From the NCBI GenBank assembly GCA_028869315.1, contig JAGWSV010000076.1, forward strand, positions 1-50,093: a stretch of DNA of 50,093 nt, in the 5' to 3' direction. The notes beneath the pieces were generated by a model. That model was not told where the DNA came from. It saw only the letters and a program-made list of their open reading frames with translations, and made no database searches. Source of the stretch: Rhodospirillales bacterium (GTDB lineage: Bacteria; Pseudomonadota; Alphaproteobacteria; Acetobacterales; Acetobacteraceae). Of the stretch, positions 31,260 through 40,226 are shown piece after piece; position 1 is the first letter of the stretch, and the number at the start of each line of letters is the position of its first letter. The translations under genes were made by a program, and so were the position numbers.

Positions 31260-33446
31260 ATGCCGGATTGGACGATTGCCCCGCGGCTGGAGGCGGCGGA
31301 CCGGGAACCCCAGGTGGCCGAAGCCATCGGCCCGGCACAGGTGCTCAAGGCGCTGCGCCGGCGGTGGCGCCTGCTGCTCGTCTGCGGCCTGGTCGTCGGC
31401 GGTGCTGGTTACATCGGTGCCAAGACGTTGCTGGCCGAGCAGTTCACGGCGACGGGAACCGTGGCGGTCGACAACCGCAGCGTGGCCATTCCGGCGCTGG
31501 AGGGCGCGCTCAAGAGCCCGGTGCTGGCCGATCCGATGCCGGTGGTTCGCAGCGAAATGGCGATGCTGCAATCGCCGACGCTGATCCGCAAGGTGGTGCG
31601 CGACCTGAAGCTCGCACGCTATCCAGACTTCAATCCTACCTTGCGGCCGGCTTCGCTGTCGTCGCGGGTGAAGCTTTTTCTCGCGCGTCACCTGCCGGCG
31701 GCGCTTGGCCGCGTCGCGATCGGACTCAAGCTGCTGCCAGATCCGGCGTTGGCGGGGCCGCCGACCCCGGCGCTCGTCGATGCGCTCGTGGTCGGGACGA
31801 TCGAGCATCGTCTCGCGGTCTCCAATTACGGCCAGAGCATGGTGATCACGGTCGACTTCCGCGCCGCCTCGGCGGGCATGGCGGCAGCCGTGGTGAACGA
31901 CCTGCTGCATCATTACATCGAAGACAAGCAGGCCGCTGTCGACGCCGCCAACACGGCGGCGAACGCAACCTTGACCAATCGCCTGAAGCGGGTCTCCGAC
32001 CAGATCCACAGGCTCGCGCAGAAGATCGATCGCACCCGCCAGGCCTATGAAATCGTGCGCACCCAGTCGGGCACGGTCGGCCAGCAGCAGTTGCAGGAAT
32101 TGTCGGCCGCGCTGACCCGGGCGCAGACGGAACGATCGGCGCTGGAAGCCCAGTATGCGCGCGCCGCCATCCTGGCCCCGCTCGGCGGCGGCGTGCCCGG
32201 CGGCGCGGAAGGGTTGAACACCGGCACGATCTCCGTGCTGCGCGAGCGCGAGGCGGACGCCGCCCGCCGGGTCGCCGACCTGTCGCAGACCTATGGCCCG
32301 CGCTACCCGGCGCTGCGCGCGGCGGAGGCGCGGCTTGCCTCGGCCCGCGCGGCCGTGGCGCGGGAGACCCATCGCGCGGTGGCCGGCCTCGCGGCGCAGG
32401 TGCAGGCCGCGGGCCAGCGGGAAAGGGCGCTGGCGAAGCAGTTCGCCACCGCCCAGGCCAAGGCGAGCCGGCTGGCAACCGTGCAGGCGCAGCTCGACCA
32501 GTACCAGAAGGACATGAAGGCGCAGCAGAGCCTCTATCAGTCGCTGCTGGTCAGCGCCGACCAGACGCAGAGCGACCGCAGCGGCCTTGATGCGGTGAAC
32601 GCGCGGATCGTCAGCCTGGCGACGCCGCCGGCGTTTCCGTCCAGCCCCCGGCCCAAGCTTGCAGGGGCGCTTGGTCTGCTGGGCGGCGTGGCGTTCGGCG
32701 GCTTCGTGACCCTGCTCCGACGCCGCAACCATGGCGCCTTCGTCGACCCCGAGGACCTTGCCGAGGAAGTCGGCGTGCGGCCGATGGCCGGGATTCCGCG
32801 GCTGCAGGGTCATGGCCGCGCCGCCTCGCTTGCCTTGGAGGTCGCGGATGCGCCCTGGGGAGAATTGACCGAATCGCTGCGGCTGCTGCGAACCCAGCTA
32901 CAGGCGGCCGGCCGCGGCGCCATGCCGCGCACCCTGCTGTTCGTCTCGACCGCCGGCGGCGAGGGGTGCTCCAGCGTCGCCGCCGCGTTTGCCCGGCTGG
33001 CGGCGCTCGACGGGCTGCGCACCCTGCTGATCGAAGGCGATCTCGCGCATCCCTCGCTCTCCGAGCTGCTTGGGATACCGGACAGCAACGGACTGGTCGA
33101 TGCGCTGCTGGGCCAGGAGCACTGGATGGAGGTGATCCGGACCGACGCCCGGTCCGCCCTCGATTGCCTGCTGGTGGCAGATCCGGCGGTGGCCGCCAGC
33201 CGGTTGTTGCAGACGACCCATCTGCAGAACCTGCTCGCCGAGGCGCGCGAGGAATACAACCTCGTGGTGCTGGACGCGCCGCCACTCGACGTGTCCGCCA
33301 ACGCACTGACCCTCGCCTGTGCGGTCGATGCGATCCTGCTCGTGCTGGCGGCCGGGGAATCGACGTCCGCGCATCTGCACCGGGCGCTCGATGCCATTAC
33401 CAACGCCGCGGCGCGGCCTCTCGTCCTGGTGCTCAACAAGGTCTGA
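31260..33446 (+). CDS. Polysaccharide co-polymerase / BY-kinase-like (Wzc/ExoP type) with degenerate ATPase domain
   Basis: N-terminal Wzz domain (QVLKALRRRWRLLLVCGLVVGGAGYIGAKTLL), long coiled coil, second TM, then LLFVSTAGGEGCSSVAAAFARLA / TLLIEGDLAHPSLSELLG / NLVVLDAPPLD. Confidence 0.88.
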   Translation: MPDWTIAPRLEAADREPQVAEAIGPAQVLKALRRRWRLLLVCGLVVGGAGYIGAKTLLAEQFTATGTVAVDNRSVAIPALEGALKSPVLADPMPVVRSEMAMLQSPTLIRKVVRDLKLARYPDFNPTLRPASLSSRVKLFLARHLPAALGRVAIGLKLLPDPALAGPPTPALVDALVVGTIEHRLAVSNYGQSMVITVDFRAASAGMAAAVVNDLLHHYIEDKQAAVDAANTAANATLTNRLKRVSDQIHRLAQKIDRTRQAYEIVRTQSGTVGQQQLQELSAALTRAQTERSALEAQYARAAILAPLGGGVPGGAEGLNTGTISVLREREADAARRVADLSQTYGPRYPALRAAEARLASARAAVARETHRAVAGLAAQVQAAGQRERALAKQFATAQAKASRLATVQAQLDQYQKDMKAQQSLYQSLLVSADQTQSDRSGLDAVNARIVSLATPPAFPSSPRPKLAGALGLLGGVAFGGFVTLLRRRNHGAFVDPEDLAEEVGVRPMAGIPRLQGHGRAASLALEVADAPWGELTESLRLLRTQLQAAGRGAMPRTLLFVSTAGGEGCSSVAAAFARLAALDGLRTLLIEGDLAHPSLSELLGIPDSNGLVDALLGQEHWMEVIRTDARSALDCLLVADPAVAASRLLQTTHLQNLLAEAREEYNLVVLDAPPLDVSANALTLACAVDAILLVLAAGESTSAHLHRALDAITNAAARPLVLVLNKV

Positions 33447-33468
33447 CGATGGCGTCCGCCGCACGGCC

Positions 33469-34647
33469 TCATCCGCGCGCGCGGGCGGAGGCCGGCGGCG
33501 TCCAGACCTGGAAACGATCGCCGCGCAGCGAGCGCAGCACGCCGAGCGAGGTGGCGGCGAAGGCGCCGGCGATGTCGAGCAGCTTGCCCGCGGCGCTCGC
33601 CGGGCGCGCCAGCCCGAGCGCCAGCACCCCGGCGCCGGCCGCGGCGCTGAGCGCCAGCAGGATCCAGTCTCCCATGGCCGCCAAGCCGGCGGCGTAGCAC
33701 AGCGCGGCTCCCGCCAGCAGCCAGCCCGACAGCCAGCGCAGCAGCTTGTGCGAGGCGTATTTGTAGCGGTTCCAAAGCGACAGCCGGCGCAGCCGGGGCC
33801 ACAACAGACGGTGCACGTTGAACGCCTGGCAGGCGATGCGGGTCTTGCGGCGGAACTCCTCGCCGGGGCGCGACACGGTCGCCTCGTACGCCAGCGCGTC
33901 TGCCGCCCGCACCACGCGCCAGCCGTCACATAATATTGACATAGACACGAACATGTCGTCGATGATGTCGGGCGGGGGAGGGCGGTGCAGGCGGCGGCGG
34001 ATCGCGAAGATCGAGCCGTCGGCGCCCATCGTCGATCCGGTCCGGCTCTCCAGATCCTTGATCCGCTCCTCCAGCCGCCAGTAGATCGATCCGGTCTCGG
34101 CGGTCGCGCTGGCTGCCTCGCTCGTGTAGATCAGGTGTCCGCAGACGCATCCCACCGCGGGGTCGGCGAAGCGGGCGAGCAGGCGCGGGATCGCATCCGG
34201 CGCGAAACGTACATTGGCGTCGGAGAACACGACGAACTCCGCCTCGGTCAGCGACACCAGCGTGTTCATGCCATGGGTCTTGCCGTGCCGGGCGGTGCCG
34301 ACGACGACGGTGACGCGGTCCTGGTATTCGCCCGCGATCTCGGCGGTGCGGTCGCTCGCGGCATCGACATAGACCAGCAGTTCCAGCTGCGGCAGCGTGG
34401 CGCGCAACGCCAGCATGTTCTCGATGCGGGCGCGGATCGCATGCTCCTCGTTGTAGGCCGAGACGCACAGCGCAACCCGCGCCTCGGGCCCGGGGGCCGC
34501 GCTCGGTGTCATCCCCTGGGGCGGCCACGGCGCCTCGCGCGCCGCCCTGCCGCGCGCCGCCAGAAACAGGCTCGCGGGGTAGGTCGTGAAGGGATGGGCA
34601 GCCAATACGGCGAGCACGCCGCTCGCGGCCAGCAGGTCAGGTCCCAT
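33469..34647 (-). CDS. Glycosyltransferase family 2, membrane-associated
   Basis: ARVALCVSAYNEEHAIRARIENML...EFVVFSDANVRFAPDAIPRLLARF; C-terminal TM segments. Confidence 0.9.
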   Translation of the reverse strand: MGPDLLAASGVLAVLAAHPFTTYPASLFLAARGRAAREAPWPPQGMTPSAAPGPEARVALCVSAYNEEHAIRARIENMLALRATLPQLELLVYVDAASDRTAEIAGEYQDRVTVVVGTARHGKTHGMNTLVSLTEAEFVVFSDANVRFAPDAIPRLLARFADPAVGCVCGHLIYTSEAASATAETGSIYWRLEERIKDLESRTGSTMGADGSIFAIRRRLHRPPPPDIIDDMFVSMSILCDGWRVVRAADALAYEATVSRPGEEFRRKTRIACQAFNVHRLLWPRLRRLSLWNRYKYASHKLLRWLSGWLLAGAALCYAAGLAAMGDWILLALSAAAGAGVLALGLARPASAAGKLLDIAGAFAATSLGVLRSLRGDRFQVWTPPASARARG

Positions 34648-35935
34648 GCAGCACCTCGGTTGTACCGGCGCGTCGGGGTCGCGATCCGGGGGGGGCGCGC
34701 CACACCTCCCCGGCATCCTCCGGAATGGCTTGGCCCGCCGCGGCGGCGCGCAGCACGGCCTCGTACTGGGCGGCGATGCGCTCGGCGTCGTAGGCGGAGG
34801 CCGCGGCGCGGCAGCGCGCGCGCATCGCTGCCCGGTCCCATCCTTGCGCCAGCAGGGCGGCGAGCCCGGCGCGCAGCCCGGCCGCATCGGCGCCGGGGGC
34901 GACGAACCCCGTCTCGGCGACGCGGATGACTTCGCGGAGGCCGCCGAGCGGGGTCACCAGGCTGGGGACGCCGTAGGCCAGGGCCTCGTGGAACACGCGC
35001 GGGAACGGGTCCTCCCACACCGAGGGGATGACCAGCACGTCGATGGTCGGGAAGAAGTCAGCGGGCCGGGCATGGCCAAGGAAGGCGATGGCGCCGCAAC
35101 CGGCCGCACGGAGCTTGAGGCGGGCGACGTAGTCGCTGCGGCCGGTTCCCGCGACCGCAAGGCTTGCCGCGCCGGCGGGCGCCGCGCGCACCGCGTCGAG
35201 CAGGTTTTCCAGCCCCTTGGTCGGTTCCAGCCGGCCCATGAAGCCGATCCTGAGCGGCACGGCGGGGTGCTCCGGCGCCGTCGGCGGGACGATGGCGGCG
35301 TTGTTGCCGCGGATGATGCGCACCGGCTGCGCGCCCGCGGCCGCGGCCGGAAACGCTCCCGCCGCCGCCAGCCGGTCGAACAGGCGGTGGCTGACGGCGG
35401 TCACCGCGGCCGGGATCGACGACAGCCGTCGCCGCGGCAGCGAGAAGAGGCGGCATTCGGGGCACGGGCTCCGGCAGTTTCCCGCCTCCGGTTTCCACAT
35501 CGCGCTGCGTGGGCAGGCCGGATAGTAGTCGTGGACGGTCTGCACCACCGGAATGTCCTGCCGCGCTGCGGCGAGCCAGGCCGCGGCGGAGAACCCCTGC
35601 AGGTTGTGACAATTGACGACATCGGGCTTCCGTTCCGCGAGCATTGCGGACATCCGCCGCAGCATGAACGGATTGAACGCATCCAGGAGCTGGAACGCCG
35701 GCCGCAGCGCGCGGGGCCGATGTCCGCCATGCGGCCAATAGACATTTGCCAAGGGCAGATAATCGACCGGAATGCCGTCCACTTCGCCGTGTTCCGGCCG
35801 TGCCGACGGGGTCAGGGTGACCACCGAACAGGCGTGCCCGCGGGCCTGGAGGCTGCCGGCGAGGAGGCGCAGGCTGTTCTCCGCCCCGGCGTTGCCGTGC
35901 GGTGGATACAGACCATTCAAGAATGTGATGCGCAT
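34637..35935 (-). CDS. Glycosyltransferase family 4
   Basis: MRITFLNGLYPPHGNAGAENSLRLLAGSLQARGHACSVVTL...RIGFMGRLEPTKGLENLLDAV...PSVWEDPFPRVFHEALAYGVPSLV. Confidence 0.92.
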   Translation of the reverse strand: MRITFLNGLYPPHGNAGAENSLRLLAGSLQARGHACSVVTLTPSARPEHGEVDGIPVDYLPLANVYWPHGGHRPRALRPAFQLLDAFNPFMLRRMSAMLAERKPDVVNCHNLQGFSAAAWLAAARQDIPVVQTVHDYYPACPRSAMWKPEAGNCRSPCPECRLFSLPRRRLSSIPAAVTAVSHRLFDRLAAAGAFPAAAAGAQPVRIIRGNNAAIVPPTAPEHPAVPLRIGFMGRLEPTKGLENLLDAVRAAPAGAASLAVAGTGRSDYVARLKLRAAGCGAIAFLGHARPADFFPTIDVLVIPSVWEDPFPRVFHEALAYGVPSLVTPLGGLREVIRVAETGFVAPGADAAGLRAGLAALLAQGWDRAAMRARCRAAASAYDAERIAAQYEAVLRAAAAGQAIPEDAGEVWRAPPGSRPRRAGTTEVLHGT

Positions 35936-36011
35936 TCTGGTGTCAGTGCGCGGCGCTGCCGCGATATAGACACGCGCGGGAGATGCCGCCGACGGTGCAA
36001 CGCCCTCCCGC

Positions 36012-37340
36012 GTGCCTCGACCCCGCATCAACCACGGAACGATCGTAACGATGTTCAGGCTGTTCAGCCATCGCAAGCGCGCCCCGATCCGTCGCCGGAG
36101 CCCCCGCCAGATGCCGCCGCTCGTCTCCCGGCCGGCGACGCCGCCGGGCCCGCCGCCCGCGGCGGATTTCGGCCATCGGGGCCACGCCGCCCTGCGCGAG
36201 GCGTTCACGCCGACGCAACCGCAACGTAACCCCCGGCGCCTCGCCGGGCGCACGTCCGAGCTGGCGTTGATCGTGCAGGCGGTTTCCTACAACCGTGCCC
36301 ATGTGGTGCTGTACGGAGACCGGGGCCGGGGCAAGACGTCGCTCGTCAATCTCGTTGCCGCCGCCGCACGGACCGCGGGCTACATGGTCGGACGTTACGC
36401 CTGTTCCCACGGCAGCGACTTCGACGAAATCATCCGTGGCCTGGTGCGCGATCTGCCGAAACCGTTCCTGAGCCTGCCGGCGGTGGACGACCCGGGGCTG
36501 GAGGGGTGCGAGGCGGCGCTGCCGCAGCGTCCGCTGCACCCGCGCGACGTCGCGCTGCTGCCCGGACGCCTGTCCGGCCGGCGGCTCGTGCTGATCGTCG
36601 ACGAATTCGACCGCGTGGCCGATTCCGACACGCGCACCCGCCTCGCCGATACGATCAAGCAAGTGTCCGACCGCGGCGCGCGGCTGAGCATCGTCGTGGT
36701 CGGCGTGTCGGACAGCCTGGAGGAATTGCTCGGGCGGCATCCGTCGATTCAGCGCAACATCATCGGCGTCCATCTGCCGTTGCTCTCCGATTACGAGGTG
36801 AAAGAGATCCTGGCGGCCGGCGCGCGGCACGCCGGCATCGAGTATCCCGCCCATATTCAGGAGGGGATTGCCGCCCTGGCGCGGGGCGTGCCCTACATCG
36901 CCCATCTGCTGGGCCTGCACGCCGGGGAGAACGCGCTGCAGCGGCGTGCGGCGGTGGTGACCAATGCCGACCTGCGCGCCGCGATAGCCCGCGCACGGCT
37001 GGAGATCGATCCGCGCGTCGCCGTGACGTTTGCGGAACTGACCCGCGATGGGCAGGATCGACAGGTCCAAGCCCTGCTGGAGGCGATCGCCGCAGCCGGT
37101 CACGATCTTTTCGGCCGCTTCGCGGTGCAGGAGGTGGATGGCGCGGTGCGGATCGGCGGGCGGGTGATCGAGCCGGAGCCGTGGGCCCGCCTGGGCGCCG
37201 CCGGCGTGGTGCGCCGGTGCCACCATGCGGGCTTCGGGCTTTACACCTTCGCGGAGCCGATGCTGCTTCATTACATCCTGCTGAATGTTGCGGCCAGCGC
37301 GGAGCCGGCGGTCCTGCGCGCCACGGAGCCCGTCGCCTGA
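36012..37340 (+). CDS. AAA/Orc1-like ATPase with C-terminal winged-helix-like region (alternative start 36051)
   Basis: HVVLYGDRGRGKTSLVNLV (Walker A), RLVLIVDEFDRVAD (Walker B), IVVVGVSDSLEELL sensor-like strand. Confidence 0.8.
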   Translation: MPRPRINHGTIVTMFRLFSHRKRAPIRRRSPRQMPPLVSRPATPPGPPPAADFGHRGHAALREAFTPTQPQRNPRRLAGRTSELALIVQAVSYNRAHVVLYGDRGRGKTSLVNLVAAAARTAGYMVGRYACSHGSDFDEIIRGLVRDLPKPFLSLPAVDDPGLEGCEAALPQRPLHPRDVALLPGRLSGRRLVLIVDEFDRVADSDTRTRLADTIKQVSDRGARLSIVVVGVSDSLEELLGRHPSIQRNIIGVHLPLLSDYEVKEILAAGARHAGIEYPAHIQEGIAALARGVPYIAHLLGLHAGENALQRRAAVVTNADLRAAIARARLEIDPRVAVTFAELTRDGQDRQVQALLEAIAAAGHDLFGRFAVQEVDGAVRIGGRVIEPEPWARLGAAGVVRRCHHAGFGLYTFAEPMLLHYILLNVAASAEPAVLRATEPVA

Positions 37341-37355
37341 GATTCCCATCGCCGG

Positions 37356-37383
37356 CCGGTGGGCCGACCGGTCGGCCCACCGG
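37356..37383. repeat. 28-bp perfect palindrome between convergent genes
   Basis: CCGGTGGGCCGACC|GGTCGGCCCACCGG, no spacer, 16 nt after the AAA ATPase stop. Confidence 0.9.
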
Positions 37384-37435
37384 TGGTTGCCGCGTTCTGC
37401 GGTTCCGAGCCGGCGGTGGGACCTGACCTGCCTGC

Positions 37436-38962
37436 CTACACGGCGCCATCGCGGCGCAGCACGGCGGGGATCGTCTTCAGCAGGATCGCGACGTCGTGCC
37501 ACAGGGTCCAGTTGCGCGCGTACCACCGGTCGAGCCGCACCCGTTGCGCGTAGGCCGTGTTGCTGCGGCCGCTGACCTGCCAGAGGCCGGTGATCCCGGG
37601 CTTCGTGCTGTAGTAGTCGGCGATATCGAGGCCGTAGCGCGCGATTTCCGCCTCTACGATCGGGCGTGGGCCGACCAGGCTCATTTCCCCGCGCAGCACG
37701 TTGATGAGCTGGGGCAGTTCGTCGAGGCTGGTCTTGCGCAGGAAGCGGCCGATCGGGGTCACCCGCGGGTCGTCGTGCAGCTTCTGGGTCTCCTGCCATT
37801 CCCGCGCCGCCGCCGGGTCCCGCGCCAGCAGATCGCAGAGCAGCGCGTCGGCATCGGTCGCCATGGTGCGGAACTTCAGGCAGCCGAAGCTCTGCCCGCC
37901 GGCGCCCACCCGGCGCTGGCGATAGAACGCCGGGCCGCCGTCGCGGCGCACCAGCGAGGCGAGCACCAGGAACAGCGGCGCCAGGAGAAACAGCAGGATG
38001 GCGGCCCCTGTCTGGTCCAGCACGAGCTTGACGAGCCGAGCCGCGGGCCGGCCTATCCCCCGGCTGCAGGTCAACATCAGAACGTCGTGGCTGATGAAAT
38101 AATACGGGTTGAAGCCGTGCACCGGGAGCCCGTCCATGGCCGGCACGACGGCGAGCGGCACCCGGGCCTGCGCCAGGGTGGCCGCGATGGCGCGCATCTC
38201 CCGCGCCTGCGCGCCGCCCAGCAGCATCACCACCAGCTGTACCCGGCGTGCGGCCAGCAGCCGCGACCAGCCCGATGCGTCGTCGGCCCGCGGCGCGGCC
38301 CCGGGCGAAAGCCGTCCGATCAGTTCATAGCCGAGCGCCGGTTCGGAGCGAAGTGCGGCTTCGACCTCGTTGGCAAGTTCGTGATCGCCGACCACCAGGG
38401 TCCGCAGGCTGCCGAAACCATACATGCCGAGCAACGAGCGCACTGTCTGGCGAAGCGCCAGCGCGGCCGGAACGAATATCAGCCAGCGCAACATGCACTC
38501 GACGCCGAACTGGGCGTGGTAGAGGGCGACGCTGGTCAATCCATCCGCAACGAACGCGAATGCCGTGCTGCACAGTACCGTTCTCGACTCGATCCAGAAC
38601 GGGATGCGCGAGGTGTAGTGCCCGCGGCCGCCGAAATAGGCGAGCAGGCAGGCCAGCACGAGCAAGGTCGCCCAACCGTGCCAGGCGACGCCGGCCTCGG
38701 TGATCTCGGCGTAGGCGCGCAGGAACGGTCCGGGTTCGACGGCCAGGGTCAGCGAGAACGCCACCACGGCGGCGATGGCGAAGGCCGAGAAGTCGGCCGC
38801 CACCAGGGTCACGGGCCGCAGCGCCCGGCACGGACTGGCCGGGGACGGGCCGGTCGGCGACGGGATCGCCTCCCGCGTTACGGCCTGCCTGGTCGGCGCC
38901 AAGGTTTCGTACATGGTCGATATCATCCGCGGAGTTTCCATCAAGACCGTCCTCTGTGGCAT
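37436..38962 (-). CDS. Exopolysaccharide biosynthesis polyprenyl glycosylphosphotransferase (GumD/AceA-like priming enzyme)
   Basis: Multi-TM N-terminus, LVVGDHELANEVEAALRSEPALGYELIG, then KLVLDQTGAAILLFLLAPLFLVLASLVRRDGGPAFYRQRRVGAGGQSFGCLKFRTM...LPQLINVLRGEMSLVGPRP...PGITGLWQVSGRS. Confidence 0.93.
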   Translation of the reverse strand: MPQRTVLMETPRMISTMYETLAPTRQAVTREAIPSPTGPSPASPCRALRPVTLVAADFSAFAIAAVVAFSLTLAVEPGPFLRAYAEITEAGVAWHGWATLLVLACLLAYFGGRGHYTSRIPFWIESRTVLCSTAFAFVADGLTSVALYHAQFGVECMLRWLIFVPAALALRQTVRSLLGMYGFGSLRTLVVGDHELANEVEAALRSEPALGYELIGRLSPGAAPRADDASGWSRLLAARRVQLVVMLLGGAQAREMRAIAATLAQARVPLAVVPAMDGLPVHGFNPYYFISHDVLMLTCSRGIGRPAARLVKLVLDQTGAAILLFLLAPLFLVLASLVRRDGGPAFYRQRRVGAGGQSFGCLKFRTMATDADALLCDLLARDPAAAREWQETQKLHDDPRVTPIGRFLRKTSLDELPQLINVLRGEMSLVGPRPIVEAEIARYGLDIADYYSTKPGITGLWQVSGRSNTAYAQRVRLDRWYARNWTLWHDVAILLKTIPAVLRRDGAV

Positions 38963-39011
38963 GGCCCGGCGGCGTTCGGCCGCGTTGTCGCGACCACGCG
39001 CCACCGGAGCG

Positions 39012-39033
39012 GCGCTCTGCCTGGGCAGAGCGC
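39012..39033. repeat. Near-perfect hairpin in the leader of the priming glycosyltransferase gene
   Basis: GCGCTCTGCC-TG-GGCAGAGCGC. Confidence 0.8.
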
Positions 39034-39289
39034 GCTCGACCCCTGACGTCACGGTCCTGGTAATACGGGATGTCGGCCGCACGCAGACTCACGTTCACTC
39101 GACTGCCCGCTGAAGATACCGCGAGCGGATGACCGATCGCGGTGGCGACGGCTGTCACACGGACATGGCCCCGCCGCACGCGGGAAGGCCGGCGCGGCGC
39201 CGGCGAGATTCGGATCTCGATCGGCTCAAGCTGGCCTGATCATGGTCCGCAACGCATTGGCCGCATTGTCGGATCCCGCCATTCGCGCC

Positions 39290-39898
39290 TTAGAAGTGGC
39301 GCTCGAACACGGTGATCACGTCACCGGGTTGCAACAGCGTCTGCCGCACGGCATGGCCCTCGATCGTCTTGTTATTTTCCGTACGGACGATGGAGAAGGA
39401 ATCCTCCACTGCGCGATACGTGAAGCCACCCGCGATGGCGGCGGCGGTCAGGACGGTCATTCCCGGTTGATACGGGTACTGGCCGGGCTTCTTGACCTCG
39501 CCAAGGATGAAGATGGGGCGGTATCTGACGACCTCGATCGCCACGCTGGGCTGCTTGAACATCCCGGTATGCATCAGGGCTGCCGTCATCTTCGCCTGCA
39601 GCTGCCGGGCGGTCAGGCCGACGGCCTGCACGTTGCCCAACAGGGGAACGGCAACGTCGCCGCTGTCGCCGACCGTGAACTCCCCGGTCAGTTGTTCCGC
39701 CCCGAACGTGATGACCCGGATGGTGTCGCCGGGGCCGAGGACGTATCGCCCGGTCGACACCGGCGGCAAGGGGGGCAGATCAGCGCCGGGTGTGGTGCAG
39801 CCGGCGAGGACGGTCGCGGCCAGCGCCAGGGGCGCATAGATGCGCCAGCGCATGCCCGGCGCGGGAGCTTCAGCCGGGGATCTGCGATCTGTTGTCAT
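39290..39898 (-). CDS. Polysaccharide export (OPX) outer-membrane lipoprotein, short GumB-like
   Basis: 202 aa; lipobox LAGC; YVLGPGDTIRVITFGAEQLTGEFTVGDSGDVAVPLLGNVQAVGLTARQLQ...PIFILGEVKKPGQYPYQPGMTVLTAAAIAGGFT. Confidence 0.93.
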   Translation of the reverse strand: MTTDRRSPAEAPAPGMRWRIYAPLALAATVLAGCTTPGADLPPLPPVSTGRYVLGPGDTIRVITFGAEQLTGEFTVGDSGDVAVPLLGNVQAVGLTARQLQAKMTAALMHTGMFKQPSVAIEVVRYRPIFILGEVKKPGQYPYQPGMTVLTAAAIAGGFTYRAVEDSFSIVRTENNKTIEGHAVRQTLLQPGDVITVFERHF

Positions 39899-40226
39899 AG
39901 TGGACTCACCTGCTACTGGGCGGATGCATCTGGGTCTGGAAGTCGAGTCGCCGGACGTCGTTCGGTTGATTGTCGGGCCACAACGGCGCTATCTCTCATT
40001 TCCGAAGAGATCACAGCACGATATACTTGCGGGCAACAGTCCTGTCGCGTAAATGTGATCCTGAAGTATCAACTTCAAGATGCCGGTTGCGGCGTACAGC
40101 GCTTGCGGCGGTTCCCGGCGTGCTAGATTGGCTCTCCGGTGTTGACGGAACCAGAACAGGTCGGGAACTGCACCAGATGGAGGCGCAGCTTTGGCGGACA
40201 ATGTTGACAGGTGGAGACCGATCGTA

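Noticed and set aside
30873-32813. 646-aa minus-strand ORF opposite the wzc-like gene
   Set aside because: His/Arg/Gln-rich shadow of a real coding frame, no domain signature
35943-37799. 618-aa minus-strand ORF across the AAA ATPase
   Set aside because: Shadow ORF; Walker A/B motifs are on the plus strand
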